From Thiomicrorhabdus sp. (GTDB lineage: Bacteria > Pseudomonadota > Gammaproteobacteria > Thiomicrospirales > Thiomicrospiraceae), in contig VCMI01000040.1 of the NCBI GenBank assembly GCA_006222135.1, forward strand, positions 16-46,268: a DNA stretch of 46,253 nt, written 5' to 3'. Below, in pieces: positions 1 through 9,765 of the stretch; within the stretch, counting starts at the first letter, position 1; each line of letters begins with the position of its first letter. Both the position numbers and the translations under genes were made by a program. The notes under the pieces were generated by a model. The model did no database searches and was not told where the DNA came from. It saw nothing but the letters and a program-made list of their open reading frames with translations.

Positions 1-369
1 TTAGCTCAAGCGGTCATTGATGTTATGAGCGGCATCAAATACTCAAGTTCTCACGATTACCTATGACAATGGTAAAGAGTTCGCCGACCATGAACTGATG
101 GCTAAAACGCTGGAAACTGATATTTATTTTGCCCACCCCTATGCTTCTTGGGAGCGAGGAATCAATGAAAATACAAATGGTCTGATACGTCAGTATTTTC
201 CAAAAGGCATGGACTTGAGAGATGTGACAATGGAACAAGCTCAATATGTGATGGATCGGCTAAACAACCGTCCAAGAAGTAGTCGTGGTGGTAAAACGCC
301 TAATGAATTATTTAAGGGGCTGCAAGTTGATTTACTTGCAGCATGATTAAATTGCACTTATTACTTGAA
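1..369 (+). mobile_element. IS30-family insertion sequence, 3' part (transposase C-terminus plus terminal inverted repeat); continues beyond the window
   Basis: ORF ending at 346 encodes YDNGKEFADHE...DIYFAHPYASWERGINENTNGLIRQYFPKG...LNNRPR, the IS30 DDE-domain C-terminus. TTGCACTTATTACTTGAA at 352-369 matches the end of the right-hand IS30 copy at 16/18 positions. The reading frame appears shifted near position 36-45. Confidence 0.85.
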
Positions 370-700
370 ACCGCGTAAACTTAAACGAGCCTATCAAAAA
401 ATATCGGAATATGAAAAATGGCCTATTGAACGTATTAATTTAGCCGCGGGTGGGTTTTCTCTAATGATGGAGGAGGAGTATCAGGAGGGGCAAGCTCTCT
501 GTGCTCTGTTTCTAATGGATGAGCAGTTTGTCTTCGCCCAAGCCGAGTGTATTTTTATGGAAAGCAATAGATCAGACAGTACATCCATCGGACAAGCAAA
601 ACGGACTGCCTTTAAATTTACGGCCATAGCGGCCGAAGATGAAGTGCATATTGTGCGATATTTGATGAATAAAGAGTTAGAGTTAAGAACGCTTGATTAA
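365..700 (+). pseudogene. PilZ-domain-like protein, probably 5'-truncated by the IS30 insertion
   Basis: ERINLAAGGFSL and HIVRYLMNKELELR resemble PilZ-type sequences. The apparent TTG start (365) lies inside the IS terminal repeat and the N-terminal part of the domain is missing. Confidence 0.45.
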
Positions 701-714
701 GGCGAAAAAGTGCC

Positions 715-951
715 ATGGCAGATCATAGAAAGAGACAAATGCAAGAAATTCCGATATCTCTTGGGCAAGATGTACAACAAATCTGTGTTTGTTACGATGT
801 TTATTCAGATGAAATTCTAGGGGCTATTCAAGATGGTGCTGACAGTGTAGAGAAGATTAGCTATCGAACCTATGCTTGCCAGGGATGTGGCAATTGTCGT
901 TTTAAAATAGAGGCCTTACTTGAAGGTGGAGTTCCCTTAAGCGTCGAATAA
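715..951 (+). CDS. BFD-like (bacterioferritin-associated ferredoxin type) [2Fe-2S]-binding protein
   Basis: Small ORF with ICVCYDVYSDEIL...TYACQGCGNC, the CxC...CxxC pattern of BFD-type domains. Confidence 0.7.
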   Translation: MADHRKRQMQEIPISLGQDVQQICVCYDVYSDEILGAIQDGADSVEKISYRTYACQGCGNCRFKIEALLEGGVPLSVE

Positions 952-957
952 ATTTGG

Positions 958-1004
958 TTGATTTAACGCACGTTATTTAGAGTGTTTACGAGGCGTTAAA
1001 TCAA
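958..1004. repeat. 12-bp perfect inverted repeat TTGATTTAACGC / GCGTTAAATCAA with 23-nt loop
   Basis: Arms at 958-969 and 993-1004 read directly. Confidence 0.8.
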
Positions 1005-1037
1005 TTTAAGAATGACCAGGCCTGGTCATTCTTAAAT
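1004..1037. terminator. 34-bp perfect palindrome between convergent genes, candidate bidirectional terminator
   Basis: ATTTAAGAATGACCAGG|CCTGGTCATTCTTAAAT is a perfect reverse complement about its centre. It lies between the stop of the + gene (951) and the stop of the - gene (1054). Confidence 0.6.
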
Positions 1038-1053
1038 GCATATTGGTGTCTAT

Positions 1054-1944
1054 TTATGCCGATTCGATTGATTGTAGTACTTTGCGTTTTGATTGTACTT
1101 TCTGCCAAGCAATCGTTACAAAGAGCAACAATCCGGCACTCACGGCAATAGAGGCCGATATTGAGCTGTCTAGCCAGAATGCCAAAGCATACCCTATCAA
1201 TACCGCAAGCTGAGAATAGCCTACCGCCATCCATAACATAGCTTTTAAAGAGCGTGCCACCAGATAGGCACTGCTCGCAGGAATCACCAGTAATGCCACC
1301 ACTAAAATAGCACCGACCGCCTCAAATGAGGCAACAGTTGTCATTGAAACTAAGGTCATTAGAAAGTAATGCCAAAAGATAACGTTAATGCCTAAAGAGA
1401 GCGCCAGACTCGGATGGAAAGCGATGGTTTTAAGACGATTAAAACTGATGATAATACTGCTTAAAACGATCATAAAGACAATACCAATTCCCCAAAAAGC
1501 ACGCGGTCCAATGTCAAAGCCAGATCCGGTGTCGAGATTACCAATATAAAGGGTATCGAAAGGGATAAAAGCGATTTCACCATAGAGAACACACGATTGG
1601 TCTAAATCAATTTGTCCAGCATAGAGCGATATCAAAATAATGCCTATGGCAAAAAACAGGGTGAAAATGATCCCAATGCTGGCATCACTTTGTAATTTAC
1701 CGACGCGATGTAAACTGTCACTCAACCAGGCGGTCAATAAGCCGATAATGACGGCACCTCCGAGCATAATGGGGAGTGCTCGACTGTCGGTAATGATATA
1801 GGCCAATACGATTCCTAAGAGTACTGAGTGGCTGATGGCATCGCCTATCAACGCCTGTCTACGTAAAATTAGAAATACCCCTACCAACGCACAAGATGCA
1901 GCCACTAAAGCGGCCGTGGCAATAATCCAAATATCGTTTGTCAT
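1054..1944 (-). CDS. metal (Mn/Zn/Fe) ABC transporter permease, ABC-3 family
   Basis: Multi-TM ORF of 296 aa with GDAISHSVLLGIV and VGAILVVALLVIPASSAYLVAR, typical of TroC/D, MntD and ZnuB proteins. Overlaps the next gene by 4 nt. Confidence 0.9.
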   Translation of the reverse strand: MTNDIWIIATAALVAASCALVGVFLILRRQALIGDAISHSVLLGIVLAYIITDSRALPIMLGGAVIIGLLTAWLSDSLHRVGKLQSDASIGIIFTLFFAIGIILISLYAGQIDLDQSCVLYGEIAFIPFDTLYIGNLDTGSGFDIGPRAFWGIGIVFMIVLSSIIISFNRLKTIAFHPSLALSLGINVIFWHYFLMTLVSMTTVASFEAVGAILVVALLVIPASSAYLVARSLKAMLWMAVGYSQLAVLIGYALAFWLDSSISASIAVSAGLLLFVTIAWQKVQSKRKVLQSIESA

Positions 1945-3293
1945 TTAGAGTCTCCTTGGCTTGCTGAATTGGCGTTAGGAATTAGATTGCCATGTGGGTC
2001 AGATTGGCTATTGGTTAACTCTGCCTGTAGCTGTAACTCTTGCGATGGCGTCAAAATGTGCTCAATGCGCTCCGCATGTTGGTGCACCTGTTGCGGTGTT
2101 AATTCTGCATGTTCAGTTAAATAATTTTCCCACAAACGATGGCGGCGTGTTAGCTGTTCGGCTAATCCAAAACCCGTTGTTGTCATTTCAAACCCTGCGG
2201 TCGATGACGTTATGAGGGCTTTTTTACAGAGCTGTTTTAAGGTGGCTTGTAAATGCTCTAGGGGCATGCTTCTCAGTGCTTGGATATCAGCAATATTGAA
2301 AGTTTTGTGCTGAAAATCTTTACGTTCTAGTAGCTTATAAAGTGTGCGCAGAACATTCTCCTCGGCGACTCTTTTACGCAGTTTGTTGTGTTCTGTATAG
2401 CGTTTTAAGAGCCCTTTTTCTGGGGCAAATAACAACGAGAGGAAAAACAGTGCTGATAAACTGACAACCATCCAAGGGCCTGTTGGCATGGCCGGCGCTA
2501 GGTAGGAAATCTGCGTGCTTATAATGGCGCTTAAAGCTCCTAAGGCTGCGGCGATTATTAGGATATGTGAAAGTTGGTTGCTCCAAAAACGCGCGGCGGC
2601 AACCGGCGTAAGCAGTACAGCCGCCATTAAGACCACGCCAACCAGTTGCAAGCCAACGACTACCGACATGACAATCAACAGTGCCAATAGCAGTTCATAA
2701 CGATTAACGGCGATGCCGATGGTGCGTGCGTAAGTTGCGCTAAAAGCGATTAGGCGGAACTTCTGAAAAAATAGCACGACACAACTCAGTACAAAGAGTG
2801 CGACATAACCCAGTAGCTTAATGTCTTTTTGAGTCATGGCCGCCGCTTGACCAAACAGGATTTTATCTAAACCACTCTTATTGTCGACTTCTAGTCCCTG
2901 AATATAAGAGAGCAGCATGAGCCCCAATGCGAAGAAAAACGAGAGGGTGATGGCCAGTGCCGCATCCGCTTTGATTTTGGTGTTTTTCGGTAGCCAGTCA
3001 ATTAAATAGAAACCGATAAAACTACTGGTCACCGCGCCTAAGAACATCACTAAGGGATCACGGCTTTGGAAGAGTAAAAAAGCCATCATAACCCCTGGTA
3101 GAGCCGCATGCGCCAGGGCGTCACCCACCAAAGAGCGTTTGCGTAAAAAAGCAAAACCACCGATGACAGAGGCGCTCATGCCCAATAAAATACTGCCCAT
3201 CAATACCCAGAGTACGTTGATATCTTCGAAAGACCAGAAGGCTAACCAGTTACTCCAGACAGAAGGGGTTTCAAGTAAGTTAAATGCATCCAT
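1941..3293 (-). CDS. metal ABC transporter permease fused to a C-terminal DtxR/MntR-type domain
   Basis: N-terminal ABC-3 permease (GDALAHAALPGVMMAF, VGLQLVGVVLMAAVLLTPVAAARFW). C-terminal RRHRLWENYLTEHAELTPQQVHQHAERIEHILTP...SDPHGNLIP matches the DtxR metal-binding/dimerisation domain pattern. Confidence 0.9.
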   Translation of the reverse strand: MDAFNLLETPSVWSNWLAFWSFEDINVLWVLMGSILLGMSASVIGGFAFLRKRSLVGDALAHAALPGVMMAFLLFQSRDPLVMFLGAVTSSFIGFYLIDWLPKNTKIKADAALAITLSFFFALGLMLLSYIQGLEVDNKSGLDKILFGQAAAMTQKDIKLLGYVALFVLSCVVLFFQKFRLIAFSATYARTIGIAVNRYELLLALLIVMSVVVGLQLVGVVLMAAVLLTPVAAARFWSNQLSHILIIAAALGALSAIISTQISYLAPAMPTGPWMVVSLSALFFLSLLFAPEKGLLKRYTEHNKLRKRVAEENVLRTLYKLLERKDFQHKTFNIADIQALRSMPLEHLQATLKQLCKKALITSSTAGFEMTTTGFGLAEQLTRRHRLWENYLTEHAELTPQQVHQHAERIEHILTPSQELQLQAELTNSQSDPHGNLIPNANSASQGDSK

Positions 3294-3301
3294 GATTTGA
3301 C

Positions 3302-4105
3302 CTAATCCGTATCGTGGGCTTTGTTAAGCTGAGAGCGGTACATCTGCTCGGTTAAATCATTCAATAGCGAAAGGCGACCGCCGTAGGTTTTATTAAGATT
3401 CTCTTTAGTCAGGACTTCCACTACCGGACCTGCTGCAATCAGACGTGCATTGATAAAAATAATCCAATCGAAGTATTCGCCGACCGTATTCAAATCGTGA
3501 TGTACGCAGACAATGGTTTTACCTTGTGATTTAAGGTCTTTAAAAAGCTCGATAATGGCTTGCTCTGTGGCAACATCAACGCCAGCAAAAGGTTCGTCCA
3601 TTAGATATAAAGTGGCTTGCTGGGCGAGAGCGCGAGCCAAAAAGACACGCTGTTGTTGTCCGCCTGAAAGCTGACTAATCTGACGCTCTTTAAACTCCCA
3701 CATTTTAAGATCTTTTAGCGCTTGCTCGGCAATGTCTATATCGAGTTGGCTAGGACGTTGCCACAATTTAAGGTGGCCGTGTCGACCCATCAATACAACA
3801 TCTAAGACATTGATTGGAAAATCCCAATCGATCTCTTCACGTTGCGGAACATAAGCGGTCGCTTGTCGTTTTTTGTCTAGTGATTCACCAAAGAAGCTGA
3901 CCAGGCCTTCAATACTAGGTTCCAACCCCATAATGCCTTTGAGAAGAGTGGATTTTCCGGCACCATTCGGTCCGACGATGGCAATGGTTTTGCCTTCCGG
4001 AATCTCAAAGCTGACATCGGTTAACACCGGTTTATGGTGATAACGCATGCTCAAGTGTTGGACACTCAAAGGAGAGGTATAGGTGTTTGAATTAGATCGG
4101 TTCAT
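3302..4105 (-). CDS. metal ABC transporter ATP-binding protein
   Basis: Walker A GPNGAGKST, signature LSGGQQQRVFLARAL, Walker B TLYLMDEP. Confidence 0.95.
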   Translation of the reverse strand: MNRSNSNTYTSPLSVQHLSMRYHHKPVLTDVSFEIPEGKTIAIVGPNGAGKSTLLKGIMGLEPSIEGLVSFFGESLDKKRQATAYVPQREEIDWDFPINVLDVVLMGRHGHLKLWQRPSQLDIDIAEQALKDLKMWEFKERQISQLSGGQQQRVFLARALAQQATLYLMDEPFAGVDVATEQAIIELFKDLKSQGKTIVCVHHDLNTVGEYFDWIIFINARLIAAGPVVEVLTKENLNKTYGGRLSLLNDLTEQMYRSQLNKAHDTD

Positions 4106-4145
4106 AGGTTAGTTCTTTAATATAGCGCTTTAAAATGAGATTGTT

Positions 4146-5105
4146 CTAAGGTTGTGGTTTTGCATTTTTAAGGGCATCGACAATGGTGTTTACATTGTGT
4201 TTAACCATTCCAAAATAGTTGCCGGTAGGCGTACCGCTTTGACCCATAGCATCGGAATAGAGTTCGCCACCAATGCTCAAATCATGACCTTCGGCTTTAA
4301 CGCCGGCGACAAGCGATTGGATAAAGCGCGGAGAGACGCTGGATTCTACAAAAAGGGCTTTAATCTGGTTTTTAACAATAATGTCTTTTAACAGCTTTAT
4401 GTCTTGTAGGCCAAATTGAGACGCGGTACTTATGCCTTGTAACCCCTCCACCTGCATGCCATAGGCTTGACCAAAATAGCCAAAGGCGTCATGAGCTGTA
4501 ATTAAAATACGCTGGGATTTTGGAATGCTTAAAACTTGGTCTTTAATCCATTCATGCAGTTGGAGCATCTCATTTAAATAAGGCTGGGCGTTATCCGCAT
4601 AGGCCTGTTTATTTTTTGGATCTTGCTGTTGAAGAATTTGCAGTACGCGTTGGCCCGCTTGATGCCAAAGGCTCAAGTCAAACCAAATATGTGGGTCGGG
4701 AAAGTGACCGTGTTGTCGCAATTGCGCCTTGGGAATCAAGCTACTAACGGCAAAGACAGGCCTAGAGCGTCCCATCTGCTCAAATATATCCTGCATTTTG
4801 CCTTCAAGATGTAATCCATTATATAAGACAATGTCTGCTTTCGTTAACCGGCGTAAATCGCCTTGAGTGGCTTTGTATAAATGAGGATCGACACCGCTCC
4901 CCATTAAAGCCGTGACTTCAACGTATTGGCCACCGATGTTTTGTGCCAGGTCGGCAATCATACCAGTGGTGGTGGTGATTTTCAGTTGAGCCTGAACCGA
5001 AAAAGTTAAGAGCAGTAAACTCAAGCCAATTAACCCCTTTAAAGCTCGGCTGGCGCTTGAGTTTATTGGGCGGCTTATGGTGCTGTAGGTCATCAACGGT
5101 TGCAT
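4146..5105 (-). CDS. metal ABC transporter substrate-binding protein (TroA/MntA/ZnuA family)
   Basis: Signal-like N-terminus, TTTGMIADLAQNIGG, LYNGLHLEGKM, DPHIWFD, TAHDAFGYF; no His-rich loop. Confidence 0.9.
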   Translation of the reverse strand: MQPLMTYSTISRPINSSASRALKGLIGLSLLLLTFSVQAQLKITTTTGMIADLAQNIGGQYVEVTALMGSGVDPHLYKATQGDLRRLTKADIVLYNGLHLEGKMQDIFEQMGRSRPVFAVSSLIPKAQLRQHGHFPDPHIWFDLSLWHQAGQRVLQILQQQDPKNKQAYADNAQPYLNEMLQLHEWIKDQVLSIPKSQRILITAHDAFGYFGQAYGMQVEGLQGISTASQFGLQDIKLLKDIIVKNQIKALFVESSVSPRFIQSLVAGVKAEGHDLSIGGELYSDAMGQSGTPTGNYFGMVKHNVNTIVDALKNAKPQP

Positions 5106-5173
5106 AGGGTTTCTCAGTAAAATAATATTGTTTGTTCTGTTTTTGATTGTGTCTAATATATTGAAAAATCAGC

Positions 5174-5213
5174 TGACTAAGTCATGGTTAAATAAAAAGT
5201 TAGTCGAGGCTAA
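5174..5213. promoter_or_regulatory. candidate operator region upstream of the metal transporter operon
   Basis: Palindrome TGACTAAGTCA (5174-5184) and dyad TTAG-N6-CTAA (5200-5213), upstream of the divergently placed start at 5105. Confidence 0.3.
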
Positions 5214-5376
5214 TAAAAAACAAAGTTAACTATATCATGAAAATGGAATCTTGAAAAGAATGAACTAGATGTGCAGGCTATTTGCCATTGGTAATAGAGG
5301 GTTGATGTCGGCTTGTAGAGGGGGGCGAATTCAGAGGCCGCCAGAGATAAACCGTTTTATCTCTGGTGATAGAAGT

Positions 5377-6672
5377 TTAAAGTCTAAAGATTGGACGTTT
5401 TTTAACTTTAGGCGTCGCTTTTTGCGTCTTGGTCAATTGCACCATCACTTCAGTATGCGTGGTATGAGGAAACATATCAATAAGACAGGCTTTGGTTAGG
5501 CGATATCCCTGCTTTTCAAGTTCTTTAATGTCACGAATTAACGTGGCAGCATGACAGGAAACATAAACGATGATATCTGCCTTAAGCAGTCCTAATGTTT
5601 TGCACAAATCAAATGCACCTTGACGACCTGGATCTAGCAGAATACGGTCATACTTGTTGTTCTTGAACCAAGGTAGTGGACGCATGTCGTTAAACAAGTT
5701 GGCTTTGTCGAACTTAACATTGTCCAGTTGATTGAGTTGTGCATTGTGGTTGGCGACATCCACTAAAGATTTTTCACCTTCAATACCGACTACTTGTGAA
5801 ACTTGCTGGGCAATGGGCAGGGTGAAATTACCAACACCACAGAAGAGGTCTAATACCTTGTGAGTGGGTTCTAGGTTAAGCCACGACACCGCCTGGTTGA
5901 CCATAATTTTGTTCTGTTCTGCATTGATCTGAATAAATCCATTTTTGGGAAACTCTAGGGTCAATGTTGTCGGGGTTTTATTCACTTCAGTGTTGAGTTG
6001 GTAATAAGGTAGGGCGGTTGTGTTTGATTCAGAATCGTCTGCTTTGTCGGTAGAGTTGTTGATAAAAATGCCATTGTCGGCTTCTACAAAGGTAATCTCT
6101 TTATAGGCGCGGCTGGCGGTATCTAATAGCTCTGCACGATTATCCTGAATGGCTTGGTTTAAGGCAGGGCTCAAGACAGGGCAGTTTTTTATGTCGATAA
6201 GTTCATTAGAGGATTTTTGTCTAAAGCCTAAACGAGCGATCTTGTCTTTTTTATTAATCACGAGGCCTAAACGGGCGCGTCTGCGATAACCGATACCTGT
6301 GCCGATTAAAGGTTCGACGGTTTTGCACTGCTTAGAATCTACGGCCTGAATGAGATCTGTCATAAAGTTTTGGTTTTTCCAAAAACGTTGCGCATCCAGT
6401 GAAAGATGCTGTAGTTGACAGCCACCACAAATTGCATAGTATTCACAAAATGGCTCAACCCGATCCTTTGAAGGTGTCAGGATTTCTAGGCAGTCAGCTT
6501 CATCAAACTTATCTGAAGATTGAGTGATTTTGGCTTTAACGCTGTCACCAGGCACGGCCTGATTAACAAAAATGGTTTTGCCATTATGGCGAGCAACTCC
6601 GCGACCGTCATGTGTTAGACCGGTGATTTCTAAAGAGTCATTCAATGTGTTTGGCTGGTTTTTTTGTGTCAT
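5377..6672 (-). CDS. rlmD: 23S rRNA (uracil-C5)-methyltransferase RlmD-like
   Basis: TRAM-like N-terminus, CxxCGGCQLQH Fe-S motif, LDLFCGVGNFTLP, LLDPGRQGA, YVSCHAATLIRD. Confidence 0.9.
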   Translation of the reverse strand: MTQKNQPNTLNDSLEITGLTHDGRGVARHNGKTIFVNQAVPGDSVKAKITQSSDKFDEADCLEILTPSKDRVEPFCEYYAICGGCQLQHLSLDAQRFWKNQNFMTDLIQAVDSKQCKTVEPLIGTGIGYRRRARLGLVINKKDKIARLGFRQKSSNELIDIKNCPVLSPALNQAIQDNRAELLDTASRAYKEITFVEADNGIFINNSTDKADDSESNTTALPYYQLNTEVNKTPTTLTLEFPKNGFIQINAEQNKIMVNQAVSWLNLEPTHKVLDLFCGVGNFTLPIAQQVSQVVGIEGEKSLVDVANHNAQLNQLDNVKFDKANLFNDMRPLPWFKNNKYDRILLDPGRQGAFDLCKTLGLLKADIIVYVSCHAATLIRDIKELEKQGYRLTKACLIDMFPHTTHTEVMVQLTKTQKATPKVKKRPIFRL

Positions 6673-6769
6673 AGGCTTCTGCGATTAAGTTAATTTGGTT
6701 ACGTTTAAGTAAGTCTGTTTGGTCAAAAAGTGCTGACCCTGCATTCACATGGCTTTAAGAGCGGTTTAT

Positions 6770-7414
6770 TTAATCAATGCCCAATAGCTTATGAGTTTGT
6801 AAGCTCAATTTCCATTGCGGGTGCGCTAAGCAATATGCCACGGCTTGTTTAATGTTTTGTTTTGTGACCAGAGGATCTTTGTCATCCATAGGTTGTAAAT
6901 AGAAGTAATCATAATCCAAGCCAGCCACTTTTTCAGGCATTAAATCCGGCTGAGGGTAAACCAGTTTTAGCTCGTGACCCGATTCTAAGATCAAGGGAGC
7001 ATTGGCCTTAGGACTCATGCAGATCCAATCAATATTATCGGGGGCAGATTTAGTGCCGTTGGTTTCAATGGCAATCTCGAATCGATGTTTATGCAGTTGG
7101 TCAATTAGCAACTTATCAACCTGTAAAAGCGGTTCACCGCCGGTCATCACTACAAAAGGGTGTTCGTCTGTATCTGTAGGCCACATCTGTAACAGATGTT
7201 GGCAAAGCGCTTCTGCATCTGCAAATTTGCCGCCATTCTGGCCATCTGTGCCAATAAAATCGGTATCGCAAAATTGGCAAATAGCCGTGGCACGATCTTC
7301 TTCACGGCCTGTCCATAGATTACATTTGCTCATTCGGCAAAAAATAGCAGGGCGACCGCTATGGAATCCTTCTCCTTGTAGCGAGTAGAAGACTTCTTTT
7401 ACCGAATAACTCAT
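6770..7414 (-). CDS. queE: 7-carboxy-7-deazaguanine synthase
   Basis: YSLQGEGFHSGRPAIFCRMSKCNLW...CQFCDTDF, VVMTGGEPLLQ, IAIETNGT, SPK. Confidence 0.92.
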   Translation of the reverse strand: MSYSVKEVFYSLQGEGFHSGRPAIFCRMSKCNLWTGREEDRATAICQFCDTDFIGTDGQNGGKFADAEALCQHLLQMWPTDTDEHPFVVMTGGEPLLQVDKLLIDQLHKHRFEIAIETNGTKSAPDNIDWICMSPKANAPLILESGHELKLVYPQPDLMPEKVAGLDYDYFYLQPMDDKDPLVTKQNIKQAVAYCLAHPQWKLSLQTHKLLGID

Positions 7415-7534
7415 ATTAACGTTCCTTTTGCCTGAAATGATTGGTTTGTGTGTGTATTTTACTATTTAGATAGTGCTGTGAAGTGATATAATTTGCGATT
7501 ATTTTTTAAATTTACACGGGTTGGGTTAAGCGCG

Positions 7535-8950
7535 ATGTCAGCAAAGACTTTATACGATAAATTGTGGGACGCACACATAGTGCGTCAAGAAGATGATGGA
7601 ACGACTCTGATTTATATCGATCGCCAGTTGCTGCATGAAGTAACTTCTCCACAGGCGTTTGAAGGACTGCGTATAGCGCATCGTAAGCCATGGCGTATTG
7701 ATACCAATTTGGCCACGCCGGATCATAATGTACCAACCACCGATTTAAGTAATGGGATTGCGAGTATTACCGATCCCATTTCTCGTATTCAGGTAGAAAC
7801 CTTGGGTATGAATACCCGTGAGTTTGGGATTACCGAATACGCAATGGGTGATATTCGTCAGGGTATTGTGCATGTCGTTGGGCCTGAGTCCGGTGCAACT
7901 TTACCAGGTATGACGGTGGTTTGTGGTGATTCTCATACAGCCACTCATGGTGCTTTGGGTGCATTGGCACACGGTATCGGTACCTCTGAAGTTGAGCATG
8001 TCTTAGCGACTCAGTGTTTAATTCAGAAAAAGATGAAAAACATGCTAGTCAAGGTAGATGGCAAGTTATCTATTGGCGTGACCCCAAAAGACGTTGTGCT
8101 GGCGATTATTGGTAAAATCGGTACGGCTGGCGGCAATGGTCATGCCATAGAATTCGGTGGGCAGGTGTTTCGTGATATGTCTGTTGAAGGGCGTATGACG
8201 GTTTGTAATATGGCGATTGAAGGCGGCGCGCGCGTTGGTTTAGTGGCTGTCGATGAAAAGACTGTTGAATATGTTCAGGGACGTACTTTTGCACCAAAAG
8301 GCGAACATTGGGATATGGCTGTCACCGCTTGGATGGATTTAACCTCTGATGCGGATGCGGTGTTTGATAAAGTCGTTGAGTTAGACGGTTCAAGGATTGA
8401 GCCTCAAGTGACTTGGGGTACGTCGCCAGAGATGGTTTTAGATGTGAATGGCAAGGTGCCAAATCCAGCGAATGAAATGGATGCGGTGAAAGCGGACGGA
8501 ATTCGTCGTGCTTTGGCTTATATGGGGCTTGAGGCGGATATGGCGATTAAAGATATTCCCGCTGAATATGTCTTTATTGGTTCTTGTACTAATTCGCGTA
8601 TTGAAGATTTTAGAGCCGCCGCCGCCATACTGAAAGGTAGAAAGATTTCCGATAAGGTAGAGCTGGCCTTGGTTGTACCGGGTTCGGGGTTGGTTAAGCA
8701 GCAAGCCGAAGCCGAAGGGTTAGATAAGATCTTTATTGAAGCGGGTTTCGAGTGGCGTAATCCTGGTTGTTCAATGTGTTTAGCGATGAATGCGGACAAG
8801 TTACCGACTGGTAAACATTGTGCCTCAACTTCAAATCGTAACTTTGAAGGTCGTCAAGGCGCAGGTGGACGTACCCATCTAGTCAGCCCAGAAATGGCGG
8901 CCGCGGCCGCGATAGCAGGTCATTTTGTTGACGTGCGTGATTACCTCTAA
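7535..8950 (+). CDS. leuC: 3-isopropylmalate dehydratase large subunit
   Basis: [72 protein letters not shown]. The ATG at 7535 is preferred over the ORF-track start at 7493. Confidence 0.97.
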   Translation: MSAKTLYDKLWDAHIVRQEDDGTTLIYIDRQLLHEVTSPQAFEGLRIAHRKPWRIDTNLATPDHNVPTTDLSNGIASITDPISRIQVETLGMNTREFGITEYAMGDIRQGIVHVVGPESGATLPGMTVVCGDSHTATHGALGALAHGIGTSEVEHVLATQCLIQKKMKNMLVKVDGKLSIGVTPKDVVLAIIGKIGTAGGNGHAIEFGGQVFRDMSVEGRMTVCNMAIEGGARVGLVAVDEKTVEYVQGRTFAPKGEHWDMAVTAWMDLTSDADAVFDKVVELDGSRIEPQVTWGTSPEMVLDVNGKVPNPANEMDAVKADGIRRALAYMGLEADMAIKDIPAEYVFIGSCTNSRIEDFRAAAAILKGRKISDKVELALVVPGSGLVKQQAEAEGLDKIFIEAGFEWRNPGCSMCLAMNADKLPTGKHCASTSNRNFEGRQGAGGRTHLVSPEMAAAAAIAGHFVDVRDYL

Positions 8951-8973
8951 CTGAGCGGAATGGAGAGAATAAG

Positions 8974-9615
8974 ATGGAAAAATTTATAAAAAAGACCGCA
9001 ATTGTTGCCCCTATGGATCGTGCGAATGTGGATACAGATGCAATTATTCCGAAGCAGTTTTTAAAGTCGATTAAACGCTCAGGTTTTGGTCCTAACTTGT
9101 TTGACGAGTGGCGTTATGAAGATGTCGGTCAGCCGGATTCTGATAATTCAGCGCGTCCATTACGTAAAGACTTTGTTTTAAACCAGCCGCGTTATCAAGG
9201 CGCTCATATTCTGTTGACACGTGAGAACTTTGGTTGTGGATCAAGTCGTGAACACGCGCCTTGGGCGTTGAAAGATTATGGTTTTGATGTCGTTATTGCG
9301 CCAAGTTTTGCAGATATCTTCTACAATAACTGTTTTAAAAATAGCATTATTCCGATTGTGTTAGATGAAGCGATTGTTGATAGTCTGTTTAAAGAAGTGT
9401 TTGCCGAAGAAGGTTATCAACTGACGGTTGATTTAGAGACACAACAGATTGTCAAACCAAGTGGAGAAGCGATTCCATTTGAAGTGGACGCCTTTAGGAA
9501 GCACTGTTTAATGAATGGTTTGGATGACATTGGCTTAACCTTGGCTTATCAAGATGATATTAAAGCTTATGAAGTCAAGACTCAAAAAATCACTCCTTGG
9601 TTGTTTGCTGAATAG
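8974..9615 (+). CDS. leuD: 3-isopropylmalate dehydratase small subunit
   Basis: [41 protein letters not shown]. Confidence 0.97.
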   Translation: MEKFIKKTAIVAPMDRANVDTDAIIPKQFLKSIKRSGFGPNLFDEWRYEDVGQPDSDNSARPLRKDFVLNQPRYQGAHILLTRENFGCGSSREHAPWALKDYGFDVVIAPSFADIFYNNCFKNSIIPIVLDEAIVDSLFKEVFAEEGYQLTVDLETQQIVKPSGEAIPFEVDAFRKHCLMNGLDDIGLTLAYQDDIKAYEVKTQKITPWLFAE

Positions 9616-9629
9616 GTTAAGTAAACAAA

Positions 9630-9740
9630 CCACGAAGACACGAAGAGCTTAAGCTTGTGTTGAGTGACGTAATGAGTTTTAGTTTCAAATAAAAATTAAA
9701 TTTTAAAGTATTACACCTTCGTGACTTCGTGTCTTCGTGG
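9630..9740. repeat. MITE/REP-like element: 16-bp perfect inverted repeat CCACGAAGACACGAAG...CTTCGTGTCTTCGTGG
   Basis: Arms at 9630-9645 and 9725-9740 in the leuD-leuB gap; additional CTTCGTGA at 9718-9725. Confidence 0.7.
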
Positions 9741-9765
9741 TGAATAAAACAAAGAGTAGATAGAA

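Noticed and set aside
5341-5366. CCAGAGATAAA...TTTATCTCTGG hairpin downstream of rlmD as a terminator
   Set aside because: Good stem but no T tract on the minus strand; left unassigned.
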